Assembly (NCBI GenBank): GCA_944358565.1
Contig: CALVRK010000001.1
Span: 1 to 38,807, forward strand
Source: an uncultured Bacilli bacterium
Lineage (GTDB): Bacteria; Bacillota_I; Bacilli_A; RF39; UBA660
Reading direction: 5' to 3'
Length of the DNA: 38,807 nucleotides
The notes under the pieces were generated by a model. The model had not been told where the DNA came from, did no database searches, and saw nothing but the letters and a program-made list of their open reading frames with translations. Made by a program: the position numbers and the translations under genes. This document shows, in pieces, positions 7,306 through 15,559 of the stretch (its first letter is position 1; each line of letters begins with the position of its first letter).

Positions 7306-9134
7306 TATAATTTCTTTTTCATAATTCTTAAAGCATTCAAAACCGCAAGTAAAGTTACCCCCACATCAGCAAACACTGCCATCCATATACTTGCAAATCC
7401 TAAAGTAGCCAAAATAAGCATTAAAAATTTAAAACTTAAAGCAAAAATAATATTAAACATTACAATTTTTTGCGTAACATGTGATATCTTTATTGCCGTA
7501 ACTATTTTATTTAAATTATCATGCATAAGCACTACATCTGATGCTTCAATCGCCGCATCACTTCCAATACCACCCATTGAAATACCTAAATCAGCTTCTT
7601 TAATCACCGGTGCATCATTTACACCATCACCAGCAAACGCTGTATAAGAAAGTTTTTTAATTTCTTTTAATTTTTGAACCTTATCTATTGGCAATAACTC
7701 TGAATAATATTCATCTATCTTAACTTTATCAGCCACCATTTTTACCATCTCTTTTGTATCACCAGAAAGCATAACCACTCTCATACCCATCTTTTTTAAA
7801 TTATTAACTGAATTATAAGCTGACTCTTTTATCTTATCGCCAATAACTAAATAACCTACATATTTGCTATCACAAGCTACATAAACAGTTGTTCCAAAAT
7901 CATTAACTTTATCTACTATTACATTCTCTTGGTTCAGTAATTTATCATTACCAATAATTACCCTTTTGTCATTTACTAAAGCCTCAGCTCCATATCCACT
8001 AATTTCCTTATAATCTTTAATTAAACTCTCATCAATATGACCTTTATAAGCTTTAACAATTGACCTAGCTATTGGATGATTCGAATAATATTCTGCACAA
8101 GCCGCTAGCTCTAAAAGTTCCTCCTTTGATATATCATTACTAACAATATCTCTAACTTCAAATTTACCTTCCGTAATCGTTCCTGTCTTATCAAAAACTA
8201 CAGCATCTAATTTAGATAAACTCTCAAGTCCATCACTACCTTTAATTAATATTCCTTCCTTACTCGCACGTCCTACGCCGCAAAAAAAGCCTAAAGGTAC
8301 CGAAATAACCAAAGCACACGGACAAGCAGTTACTAAAAACACTAAAGCTTTGTATAAAAAATTATTAAAATCTGCCCCTAACATCGTTGGAATTAATACG
8401 ATCAAAGCTGCCAAAATAACGACAATCGGTGTATATGTTTTAGAAAATTTTGTAATAAATTTTTCTGTTTTAGTTTTCTTATCATTCGAATTTTGAAGTA
8501 AATTAATAATTTTACTAGCCACCGAATTTTCAGCCACACTAGTTGCTTTAACAGTAATTAACCCACTACCATTCACAAACCCACTTAAAACAATGTCACT
8601 TTTATTAATTTCCCTAGGCACGCTCTCTCCAGTTAAACTAGCTGTATCGGCAAAGGTCTTACCATCTAAAACTATTCCATCTAAAGGCACTTTCTCACCA
8701 GGTTTTACTACAAACACATCGTCAATATGCACTTCTTTTATATCAACCTTTTCTATTTTCTCACCTTTTTTTAAATTAACATAATCACTTCTAAGATCCA
8801 TAAGTTTTATGATTGACTCTTTAGAATTATCAACAGCCAAATCAGATAAATATTCACCAAACTCAAACAAAAGCATTACCATAACCGCCTCTGGATATTC
8901 TCCTATAATAAAAGCACTTATCGTTGCGATAATCATCAAAGTATTTTCATCAAACACATTACCTTTTACTAATTTTTTTACTGCATCTATAAATATCTTA
9001 TAAGAAACTATCAAATAACTACACACAAGTAAAATAAAATAAATAGTTCTATAATCTTGAAAAATTAAAGCTAAAACAAACAAAATTACACTTATAATAA
9101 TTTTAATAATATTTTCATTTATCTTAATTTTCAT
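7305..9134 (-). CDS. cadA: Heavy-metal P1B-type ATPase (Zn/Cd efflux)
   Basis: Membrane pump that exports Zn2+/Cd2+ (possibly Pb2+) using ATP. Visible motifs: LTGES at 167-171 (actuator), the transmembrane metal site CPC at 271-273, the phosphorylated Asp315 in DKTGTIT, and GDGVNDAPVIKEADLGI in the hinge. The CPC site with a SmtB-type repressor points to Zn/Cd rather than copper. At 609 residues it lacks the usual N-terminal CxxC metal-binding domain and begins directly with membrane spans, a known short form. It overlaps the repressor gene by several codons and AGGAG precedes its ATG. A terminator follows at once, so the operon has two genes. Confidence 0.93.
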   Translation of the reverse strand: MKIKINENIIKIIISVILFVLALIFQDYRTIYFILLVCSYLIVSYKIFIDAVKKLVKGNVFDENTLMIIATISAFIIGEYPEAVMVMLLFEFGEYLSDLAVDNSKESIIKLMDLRSDYVNLKKGEKIEKVDIKEVHIDDVFVVKPGEKVPLDGIVLDGKTFADTASLTGESVPREINKSDIVLSGFVNGSGLITVKATSVAENSVASKIINLLQNSNDKKTKTEKFITKFSKTYTPIVVILAALIVLIPTMLGADFNNFLYKALVFLVTACPCALVISVPLGFFCGVGRASKEGILIKGSDGLESLSKLDAVVFDKTGTITEGKFEVRDIVSNDISKEELLELAACAEYYSNHPIARSIVKAYKGHIDESLIKDYKEISGYGAEALVNDKRVIIGNDKLLNQENVIVDKVNDFGTTVYVACDSKYVGYLVIGDKIKESAYNSVNNLKKMGMRVVMLSGDTKEMVKMVADKVKIDEYYSELLPIDKVQKLKEIKKLSYTAFAGDGVNDAPVIKEADLGISMGGIGSDAAIEASDVVLMHDNLNKIVTAIKISHVTQKIVMFNIIFALSFKFLMLILATLGFASIWMAVFADVGVTLLAVLNALRIMKKKL

Positions 9135-9426
9135 CGTTTATCTTCTCCTTTAAATGTTCAATTCCATATTTTAAAATAATTTCGATATGTTCATCTGTAA
9201 TACTATAATTTACCGTTTGCCCTATTTTATTTGCTTTTACTAAATTAGACCCTCTAAGTGTTTTTAACTGATGAGAAACTGCCGACTGACTGACATCAAG
9301 CCTTCTCGCAATTTCATTTACAGATTTTTCACCAGACACTAATAAATCCAAGATTCTAAGTCTTGTTTCATCTCCAAAAATTTTAAAAAACTCAGCTAAT
9401 CCTCCTAAAAACTCTTTACTATACAT
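9124..9426 (-). CDS. czrA: ArsR/SmtB-family zinc-responsive repressor (CzrA/SmtB-like)
   Basis: Winged-helix dimer that leaves its operator when it binds metal. The recognition helix region reads LDVSQSAVSHQLKTLR. The C-terminal helix carries Asp78, His80, His91 and Glu94 (numbered from the chosen ATG). This DxH(10)HxxE spacing equals the alpha-5 zinc site of SmtB (Asp, His, His, Glu); CzrA has His at the last position. No alpha-3 cysteine motif (ELCVCDL-like) is seen. The start at 9426 is chosen because AAAGGTG lies 6 nt upstream. It is co-transcribed with the ATPase, with overlapping ends. Confidence 0.92.
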   Translation of the reverse strand: MYSKEFLGGLAEFFKIFGDETRLRILDLLVSGEKSVNEIARRLDVSQSAVSHQLKTLRGSNLVKANKIGQTVNYSITDEHIEIILKYGIEHLKEKINDEN

Positions 9427-9441
9427 TCTCATCACCTTTGT

Positions 9442-9463
9442 TATATGAATATTTGTTCATATA
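9442..9463. promoter_or_regulatory. Operator for the SmtB/CzrA-type repressor
   Basis: A perfect inverted repeat, TATATGAA-N6-TTCATATA. The minus strand contains ATATGAACAAATATTCA, the form known for SmtB/CzrA-type operators. It lies between the -10 box and the repressor ribosome site, over the expected transcription start, so binding would block RNA polymerase. Confidence 0.88.
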
Positions 9464-9466
9464 ATC

Positions 9467-9495
9467 ATATTACTATATATAAAAATAGATGTCAA
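9467..9495 (-). promoter_or_regulatory. Promoter of the metal-efflux operon
   Basis: A consensus -35 TTGACA (9490-9495) and -10 TAATAT (9467-9472) are separated by exactly 17 nt on the minus strand, with the operator just downstream. Confidence 0.88.
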
Positions 9496-9535
9496 TAACT
9501 AACACCTATTATATAGCTTAAAATAGCCAAATGTT

Positions 9536-10279
9536 CTAGCACATTCCAGCCCCATCAACAGATAAAATAGCTCCCGTAATAAAACTAGCCATATCACTTG
9601 CTAAAAAGAGAAAAGCATTCGCAATATCTTCTGGTTCACCCATTCTTCCAATTGGAATAGATGCAATAATTGGTTTAATTAACTCTTCTGGTAAACTATC
9701 TACCATATCTGTATGGATAACGCCAGGCGCTACCGCATTTACTCTAATATGGTCACAACCAAGTTCTCTAGCTAAAGATTTAGTTAACCCATTAACAGCA
9801 AACTTACTTGCTGGATATCCACAGCCAGCTGCTTGACCATAAATACTAACCATTGAACTAGTATTTAAAATAACTCCACCGCCTTGTTGTTTCATATAAC
9901 TTGCTCCAACTTTACAGCAGTTAAATACAGCCTTTAAATTTAAATCAATAATTTGATCAAAGGCTTCTTCTTTATAATTATATAAACTATCGCGCGCTGA
10001 AATCCCTGCATTATTAACTACAATATCGATCTTCCCATATTTATTTTTTATCTCTGCAAAAGCACTTTGAACCTCTTTCATATTTGTAATATCCGGATGC
10101 ATTCCAAATACTTCATATCCTGGATTTTCTCCTTTCAGTTTTACCAAAGCATTTTGAACAGATTCTTCTTTACTTCCAAACAATACTACTTTAGCTCCAT
10201 TATCTAAAAATTTTTTAACAATGGCAAATCCAATACCTCTAGTACCACCTGTAACAATTGCCACCTTACCTTGTAACAT
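9536..10279 (-). CDS. Short-chain dehydrogenase/reductase, FabG-like
   Basis: NAD(P)-dependent oxidoreductase of the classical SDR family. The Rossmann motif TGGTRGIG is at residues 10-17, NNAG at 89-92, and the catalytic Ser141/142, Tyr155 and Lys159 in YPASK are all present. The 247-residue length and the end SFITGAILSVDGAGM are standard for FabG and related sugar or steroid dehydrogenases. It stands alone between corA and the metal operon, away from fatty-acid genes, so 3-oxoacyl-ACP reductase is only one option. An AAAGGTAGG-type site precedes the ATG. Substrate cannot be read from the sequence. Confidence 0.88.
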   Translation of the reverse strand: MLQGKVAIVTGGTRGIGFAIVKKFLDNGAKVVLFGSKEESVQNALVKLKGENPGYEVFGMHPDITNMKEVQSAFAEIKNKYGKIDIVVNNAGISARDSLYNYKEEAFDQIIDLNLKAVFNCCKVGASYMKQQGGGVILNTSSMVSIYGQAAGCGYPASKFAVNGLTKSLARELGCDHIRVNAVAPGVIHTDMVDSLPEELIKPIIASIPIGRMGEPEDIANAFLFLASDMASFITGAILSVDGAGMC

Positions 10280-10341
10280 TTCTATTACCTACCTTTCTTC
10301 TATATCATAACACATCTTTCAAAACAATACTCTAAAAAAAC

Positions 10342-10378
10342 AAAAAAAAGACATATACTTAACATCTAAAGCATATCT
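10342..10378 (-). terminator. Terminator of corA, overlapping its stop codon
   Basis: Minus-strand AGATATG (10372-10378) pairs with TATGTCT (10349-10355) through seven pairs including two G-T, then comes a run of eight T. The corA stop codon lies in the loop, so the gene's last codons form the stem. Confidence 0.65.
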
Positions 10379-11304
10379 CTTTTTCTAAGCCACCAAGCTA
10401 AAATAAGTGACACAACAAATGAAATAATACAAATAATTAAAAACGAAAAATCACTTTCTCCTACAATACCAAGTGGCACATTCATTCCTAAAAAAGAAGC
10501 AATCATAGTTGGAACTGAAAATACAATTGTAATTGCCGTTAAAAACTTTACAATAACATTTAAATTATTAGAAATTATTGTACCATATGCATCTATTGTT
10601 GAAGATAAAATTTCCCTAGATATCGCACAGTTTTCAATACATTGTTTATTTTCAATTATTGTATCTTCTAAAAGTATCTTTTCTTCTTTATTTAAAGGAA
10701 TTATATTCTCCTTTTGTAACCTTTCAAGAACCATACTGTTAGCCTTCAAAGATGTAATAAAGTAAACCAAAGACTTTTGAATATTTAAAAAATTAAGTAA
10801 TTGTTTGTTATTAGTTGAATGATAAGTATGTTTTTCAACCTTTTGAATATCGCCTTCTAAAGAATCAAGTGTATATAAATAAGCTTCAGCTGAATTAAAA
10901 ATTATTTGTAACAAAAATCTAACTCTTTGAGCAATATCAAAATCTTCTATTTCACCTTGTTTAAACTTCTTTAAAAATTCATGTTCCACTAAAGATACCG
11001 TTACAATAATGTGATTATCACATATAATAATTCCTAATGGATAAGTGACATATTTATTTTTTACACTTCTATCTTTCATATAAGGAACATCAATAACTAT
11101 CAAAGTTCCCCCACTCACCTTTTTAACTCTTGGAAACTCTTTTTCAACCAATACTTGCATAATAACTGACGAATCAATTTCACATGTAGAAGATACTTGT
11201 TGAACTTCTTCTTTAGTTGGATTAACCAAATCAATCCAACAATCCTTTTGAACTTTTTCATTTAAATTTATTTTACTTAATTCATTTTTAAAAATTTTAA
11301 TCAT
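10366..11304 (-). CDS. corA: CorA-family magnesium channel
   Basis: Homopentameric Mg2+ (also Co2+/Ni2+) channel of the cytoplasmic membrane. The long N-terminal cytoplasmic domain is followed by two spans near the C-terminus (about residues 250-270 and 285-305). The first ends in the signature GMN within SFLGMNVPLG near residue 270, and the protein ends in the basic tail WWLRKRDML. The length of 312 fits. AGAAGGTG lies before the ATG. It is transcribed divergently from the membrane gene at 11441 and carries its own terminator. No riboswitch-like leader is seen in the 136-nt upstream gap. Confidence 0.95.
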   Translation of the reverse strand: MIKIFKNELSKINLNEKVQKDCWIDLVNPTKEEVQQVSSTCEIDSSVIMQVLVEKEFPRVKKVSGGTLIVIDVPYMKDRSVKNKYVTYPLGIIICDNHIIVTVSLVEHEFLKKFKQGEIEDFDIAQRVRFLLQIIFNSAEAYLYTLDSLEGDIQKVEKHTYHSTNNKQLLNFLNIQKSLVYFITSLKANSMVLERLQKENIIPLNKEEKILLEDTIIENKQCIENCAISREILSSTIDAYGTIISNNLNVIVKFLTAITIVFSVPTMIASFLGMNVPLGIVGESDFSFLIICIISFVVSLILAWWLRKRDML

Positions 11305-11440
11305 ACATTCACCTTCTCATTATTTTAATAATACTATCTATTAACTACTATATCATGATGATTAATCAATGTAAAGAAATACATAAATATTTCCAAACAC
11401 CTAACTTTTTTGATAAAATATAATAAAGGAAGTATGAATT

Positions 11441-12073
11441 ATGAAAGAAAAATTTAAAAATTATTTAAACAATGATTACAAATTCGATAAACTAACTCTT
11501 TTAGGAATAATCTGTTTAATCATTGTTATATCAGGTATATTCGGTTGGTTATATGAATTTATCTTTTATTTTTTTAATAGTGGTATGAAACATTTTTACT
11601 GGCGTGGAGGTAATTTCTTACCATGGATCAACATATATGCCATAGGCGCCGTTATAATATTCCTTTTAGCATATAAAAAAAGGAAACATCCGATATATAT
11701 TTTTTTAATTAGTATAATAGCTAGTGGCATATTAGAATATATTGGCGGATATTATATGGAACACTTTAACGATGTAAGATGCTGGAACTACGATGAAGAA
11801 ATATTAAACTTCGGAAATATAAACGGATATGTCTGTCTAAGAAGTGTTTTAATCTTTGGAATATCTAGTCTATTACTTATGTATCTAATTGTCCCACTTT
11901 GTTTCTATCTAGCTAGGCATATGAATAAAAAAACATTTCTAATTATCAGCTATACCTTATGTTTTATATTTTTAGCAGATGAATTATATAATTTAATTTT
12001 TACAAATGTTTTTTCTCTTCCAAGAGCATCTTCAATATACAAAAAAATAGGATTTAAATATTTATACTTTTAA
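11441..12073 (+). CDS. Multi-span membrane protein of the CmpB-like family (PF06541 type)
   Basis: A 210-residue protein with about five membrane spans (near residues 20-40, 60-75, 85-105, 135-155 and 165-180). Features of the putative ABC transporter permease family PF06541 are present: an early GWLYEF segment, a conserved Trp/Arg/Gly patch in FYWRGGNFLPWINIYAIGA, and the YMEHFNDVRCWNY motif in the middle. The 'ABC permease' name of the family is not backed by any ATPase gene here, so its function is unknown. GGAAG precedes the ATG and a TATAAT lies just upstream. The 3' end meets the GNAT gene on the other strand 3 nt away. Confidence 0.75.
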   Translation: MKEKFKNYLNNDYKFDKLTLLGIICLIIVISGIFGWLYEFIFYFFNSGMKHFYWRGGNFLPWINIYAIGAVIIFLLAYKKRKHPIYIFLISIIASGILEYIGGYYMEHFNDVRCWNYDEEILNFGNINGYVCLRSVLIFGISSLLLMYLIVPLCFYLARHMNKKTFLIISYTLCFIFLADELYNLIFTNVFSLPRASSIYKKIGFKYLYF

Positions 12074-12076
12074 AAC

Positions 12077-12607
12077 CTATTTAATTATATATTCCCTTAA
12101 AGAGTAAGAATAATAATCTTTCTTACCTTTTTTTATTAATTTAAATCCATAATTTTCATATATTTGATTAAGTTTTTGATTAGCACTTAAACAATCTAAT
12201 CGCAAATATTTTTTATGGTTTTGTTTGGTAATATATTTACAAATATCAATAATTATATTGCCTAAATGCTTGCTACCAACCTTAGTTACTATTTTATAAA
12301 TATAATAAGCATTTTGAGTATCATCGTTCCAAAACTTACTATTAGTCGATAACTCAAAAGCTGCTACTACTTCATTACTTCTTTTTAAAGTAAAAAAATA
12401 TTCTTTCTTTATTTCATCGATAAATTCCTCTTTAGGATGATGTTCTAAATATTTATCCCATTGATCTATACTATTTTGTTTAAACCATTTTTTTCTCTCG
12501 GAATATAAACTTAATATCTCATCTAGGTCATTTCCTTTGCACCTTTCTAGACGCAAATCATTTTCATTTAACAATTCCATTAATTTAAAATCAAGTTCAT
12601 AATTCAT
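12077..12607 (-). CDS. GNAT-family acetyltransferase
   Basis: A 176-residue N-acyltransferase. Residues GNDLDEILSLYSERKKWF form the first helix of many GNATs. AAFELS is a central strand, IYKIVTKVGSKHLGNIII holds the acetyl-CoA-binding region, and LRLDCLSANQKLNQIYENYGF is the typical end, with Asn and Tyr in motif B. The ATG at 12607 has GGTGA 5 nt upstream; an in-frame TTG upstream has no ribosome site. Acceptor substrate unknown. It converges with the CmpB-like gene. Confidence 0.78.
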   Translation of the reverse strand: MNYELDFKLMELLNENDLRLERCKGNDLDEILSLYSERKKWFKQNSIDQWDKYLEHHPKEEFIDEIKKEYFFTLKRSNEVVAAFELSTNSKFWNDDTQNAYYIYKIVTKVGSKHLGNIIIDICKYITKQNHKKYLRLDCLSANQKLNQIYENYGFKLIKKGKKDYYSYSLREYIIK

Positions 12608-12660
12608 TTTATCACCAATCAACTATATATTAAAATTTTCAAATGAAAAAAATATTCTTA

Positions 12661-12734
12661 TGGTGCCGCAACGGAGAATCGAACGCCGATTAAAGCCTTA
12701 CCATGGCCTCGTAATACCTTTATACTATTGCGGC
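12661..12734 (-). tRNA. tRNA-Thr (anticodon GGU)
   Basis: A 74-nt cloverleaf with encoded CCA. The acceptor pairs GCCGCAA with TTGCGGC; the D-arm has GG in its loop; the anticodon stem pairs AGGCC with GGCTT around ATGGTAA, giving GGT after the invariant T33; the T-loop is TTCGATT. G1-C72 and C2-G71 agree with threonine identity. One T-stem position is a C-T mismatch (CGGCG against CTCCG), which is unusual. A consensus promoter lies just upstream. Confidence 0.82.
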
Positions 12735-12742
12735 ATATAGAA

Positions 12743-12771
12743 ATTATATAATATTTCATATATAATTTCAA
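12743..12771 (-). promoter_or_regulatory. Promoter of tRNA-Thr
   Basis: TTGAAA (12766-12771) and a perfect TATAAT (12743-12748) with a 17-nt spacer on the minus strand; the -10 ends 8 nt before the mature tRNA 5' end. Confidence 0.82.
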
Positions 12772-12776
12772 CGTTT

Positions 12777-12977
12777 TTACGGTAATTTTTTACTTAATAT
12801 TTTATTACGTTTCTTTTCCCATTCTTCTTCTGTATAAAATAACCCTAAACGAATTCTAACATCACAATTTTGTTACCTCAATGGATAAGATTTAATATTG
12901 TCTCGCAGTTTATCAGTAATTGTAAAACTTGGAAACGGTCTAGATATTATGTCAAATCTCATATTTTTGTTTTTCAT
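12777..12977 (-). pseudogene. Small gene interrupted by one in-frame stop
   Basis: From an ATG at 12977 preceded by GGAGAG, the frame reads MKNKNMRFDIISRPFPSFTI and continues to IKSYPLR. There it meets TAA at 12873-12875, then runs on in the same frame as QNCDVRIRLGLFYTEEEWEK to LSKKLP and a final stop. The second half is charged, well composed and in frame, so the 66-codon frame looks like one small protein broken by a single nonsense change. Alternatives are a 34-residue protein, read-through, or a base-calling error. I do not recognise a function. It precedes tRNA-Thr on the same strand. Confidence 0.5.
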
Positions 12978-13014
12978 AATTCTCTCCTTTAATAAATTAT
13001 AAAGTAATCACTAA

Positions 13015-14385
13015 TTATTTTAAACCATTGATAACTTTAATAAACTCATCTTGAATCTCATTTAATTTCTCCGCGGTCCTAGCTTCAAATCTAACCGTTA
13101 AATCAGGTCCTGTATTACTAGCCCTAACCAAAGCCCAGCCATCATCAAATGTTACTCTAATACCATCAACTAATGAATATTCATAATTCTTTTCTTTTGA
13201 ATATTCTATTACTTTATCAACTATTTTAAATTTATTCTCATCAGTAACTCTTATTTTTAACTCCTCAGTCGAAAAATAATGATTGACTCCAGCAAATAAT
13301 TCGCTTATCTTTTTATCACTATGCGAAAGTAATTCCATAATTCTAAGAATACCATAAATTCCATCATCAAAACCTAAATACCTATCTCTAAAAAATAAAT
13401 GTCCAGAATATTCCCCACCAAAATCTAAATCATTTTCATTCACATATCTTCGGCAATATACACTACCAGTTCTATTCATACAAGGCTTCAAGCCAAGTCT
13501 TTTAATCTCATCGATTAAACTCATTGAGCACTTAACATCAAACACACCTTTTTTTACTTCCATCTGCTTAGCCAAATCTCTATAAAATAAAATCATAATC
13601 ATATCAGCAGACATAAACGTTCCATCTTCTAAAACTAAGCCACATCTATCAGCATCACCATCGATAGCAACTCCTAAATCATAACCTAATTCTTTAACCT
13701 TCTCACCTAAATCACGCAAATTATCTTTAACTGCTGGATCGGGAATATGATTTGGAAAATTAGAATCACTTTCAGCATATAAAAGTTCATACTCTATATT
13801 AAATTCTTTTAATATATTTTCGGTAAAAACACTACCTGTACCATTACCACAGTCCACTACCACTTTAATTTTACGATAACCAAAATTCAAAGATTTTTTT
13901 AAATTAGCAAGATATGCCGGAAAAACATCTTCATTAATTATAGTTCCTTTTCCATTTTTAAAATCATAACAATCTAAATAATGTTTAAAAGCTTGCAGAT
14001 CTTTCCCATATAATGAATCTTCTTTTTTAACCGACATCTTAAATCCATTATACTCTTTAGGATTATGACTAGCTGTCACCATTATTCCCGCATTCACATC
14101 ATAATATATTTTTGCAAAATTATGCATCGGTGTCGTAACTAAACCTAAACTAAGCACATTCATTCCACTATCCAAAATGCCTTGCATTAAAGCCGGATAA
14201 AGTTCAAAATGACTATCCCTATTATCATGACCTAATATAACCTTACTTTCACCTAATTCCTTGACATAACTACCAAAAGCCTTACCAACTGTATAAGCCA
14301 CATCCTCATTCAAATCTTCACCATAAATTCCTCTAACATCGTACTCTCTAAAAATTGCATTATTAATATCTTTTGTTATTTTCAT
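13015..14385 (-). CDS. manB: Phosphomannomutase/phosphoglucomutase
   Basis: Alpha-D-phosphohexomutase that interconverts hexose 6- and 1-phosphates through a phosphoserine. The catalytic loop TASHNPKEYNGFK holds Ser106. The metal loop DGDADRCG lies near residue 240, a sugar-binding loop GGEYSGHLFF near 330, and RASNTGPDLTVRFEA near the C-terminus is the phosphate-binding domain. REYDVRGIYG at the start is typical of the AlgC/ManB branch; 456 residues is normal. It is the likely source of mannose-1-phosphate for the GDP-mannose enzyme at 28355, though the two genes are ~14 kb apart. AGGAGGT precedes the ATG, and a good promoter lies upstream. Confidence 0.93.
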   Translation of the reverse strand: MKITKDINNAIFREYDVRGIYGEDLNEDVAYTVGKAFGSYVKELGESKVILGHDNRDSHFELYPALMQGILDSGMNVLSLGLVTTPMHNFAKIYYDVNAGIMVTASHNPKEYNGFKMSVKKEDSLYGKDLQAFKHYLDCYDFKNGKGTIINEDVFPAYLANLKKSLNFGYRKIKVVVDCGNGTGSVFTENILKEFNIEYELLYAESDSNFPNHIPDPAVKDNLRDLGEKVKELGYDLGVAIDGDADRCGLVLEDGTFMSADMIMILFYRDLAKQMEVKKGVFDVKCSMSLIDEIKRLGLKPCMNRTGSVYCRRYVNENDLDFGGEYSGHLFFRDRYLGFDDGIYGILRIMELLSHSDKKISELFAGVNHYFSTEELKIRVTDENKFKIVDKVIEYSKEKNYEYSLVDGIRVTFDDGWALVRASNTGPDLTVRFEARTAEKLNEIQDEFIKVINGLK

Positions 14386-14404
14386 GCCCCTACCTCCTAC
14401 ATTA

Positions 14405-14433
14405 ATTATATATTACTTTTTTTAAAAGTACAA
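14405..14433 (-). promoter_or_regulatory. Promoter of the phosphohexomutase gene
   Basis: Minus-strand TTGTAC (14428-14433), 17 nt, TATAAT (14405-14410), about 20 nt before the start codon. Confidence 0.7.
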
Positions 14434-14495
14434 TTATTAAATACATTCATCATAATTTAATAACGTATTCAGTATAATATGTTGAGGTGCGAAAA

Positions 14496-15551
14496 ATGTT
14501 AAAAAAAATAAAAATTTTATTATCATCATTCCTTGTTATTTTAATAGCGCTGGCGATTTACCTTAAATTTATTACTAAAAATAAAATTGAAATACCTAAA
14601 ATTACTTTATCAGGAAAACATATTATAACCATCTATCAAGACCAACAATATAAAGAACCGGGCTATAAAGCAACCGATCCTAAAGATGGCGACCTAACAA
14701 ACCAAGTCAAAATAAAAGGAAAAGTTCAAAATGGAAAAATTGGGACTTACGAATTAATATATACCGTCACCAATTCCAAAAATGAAACAGCTGAAGCTCA
14801 TAGATTTATTAAAATAATTCAAAGAAAAGAAATAATTTATAAAGATGAATATGACAATATTGATAATCAAAATAGAGGTTGGTGGAGTAATAACAAACTA
14901 GACGGTAAAAGGCCTTCTGGAGGAGCTGATATAAATGAATTAAAAAAATATAATGCTTTCTTTATGGGCCCTAATGAAAAAGTTCTATACCTTACTTTCG
15001 ATGAAGGTGGTCTTGAAACCTATGTTAAAGAAATTGTCGATGTTTTAAATAAAAATAATGTTAAAGCAACATTCTTCTTATGCCGCAAATTCATTGAAGA
15101 AAATGCCGAATTAATTAAACAGATGGCTGAAAAAGGTCACACCATTGCCAATCACACATCTCATCATTTAAACATGCCTTCCCTAGCCACCAAAGAAAGC
15201 TTTGATAAATATTTAAGTGAAATTAAAGAGGTTGAACAAACATATTACCAAATAACTGGAAAAGAAATGGAAAAAGTATATCGTGACCCAAGAGGTGAAT
15301 GGAGTTTTCGCGATTTACAAATAATGAAAGACTTGGGTTATAAAACATACTTTTATAGTGCTGATTATTTAGACTATAAAGAAAATGTTACCAAAGAAAA
15401 AGCCTTAAATGAATTAACTAAAAGAGTCCATAATGGAGCTATATACTTAATGCATCCCAAAAACAAAGGAAATTATTTAGCTTTAGACACTTTCATTAAT
15501 AACATGAAAAAACAAGGATACAGATTTGACCTTGTTAAAAATATTAAATAA
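14496..15551 (+). CDS. Secreted/anchored polysaccharide deacetylase, PdaA-like
   Basis: Extracytoplasmic NodB-type deacetylase with an N-terminal membrane anchor or signal (residues ~5-25). A DUF5011-like Ig-type domain follows (about 35-110: YKEPGYKATDPKDGDLT and GTYELIYTVTN). The catalytic domain begins near LYLTFDEGG, where the usual TFDDG has Glu at the second acid. ANHTSHH supplies the metal His residues, and DPRGEWS is motif 3. The lead-in GWWSNN...YNAFFMG before the catalytic motif, and the long SADYLDYK region, resemble B. subtilis PdaA, which makes muramic delta-lactam. ATG at 14496 follows TTGAGGTG; the upstream GTG lies inside that site. TATAAT is at 14473-14478. It converges with a CwlD-class amidase. 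Confidence 0.82.
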   Translation: MLKKIKILLSSFLVILIALAIYLKFITKNKIEIPKITLSGKHIITIYQDQQYKEPGYKATDPKDGDLTNQVKIKGKVQNGKIGTYELIYTVTNSKNETAEAHRFIKIIQRKEIIYKDEYDNIDNQNRGWWSNNKLDGKRPSGGADINELKKYNAFFMGPNEKVLYLTFDEGGLETYVKEIVDVLNKNNVKATFFLCRKFIEENAELIKQMAEKGHTIANHTSHHLNMPSLATKESFDKYLSEIKEVEQTYYQITGKEMEKVYRDPRGEWSFRDLQIMKDLGYKTYFYSADYLDYKENVTKEKALNELTKRVHNGAIYLMHPKNKGNYLALDTFINNMKKQGYRFDLVKNIK

Positions 15552-15559
15552 AATTATTT

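Noticed and set aside
7177..7647. Plus-strand open frame of about 156 codons
   Set aside because: It crosses a terminator and overlaps the 3' end of the P-type ATPase antisense; no ribosome site.
9536..10279. Bile-acid hydroxysteroid dehydrogenase as the identity of the SDR
   Set aside because: Family motifs are general; nothing in the sequence or neighbours points to steroids.
11305..11440. Possible magnesium riboswitch upstream of corA
   Set aside because: The gap is short, AT-rich and holds no conserved stem set; only ordinary promoter-like sequence is visible.
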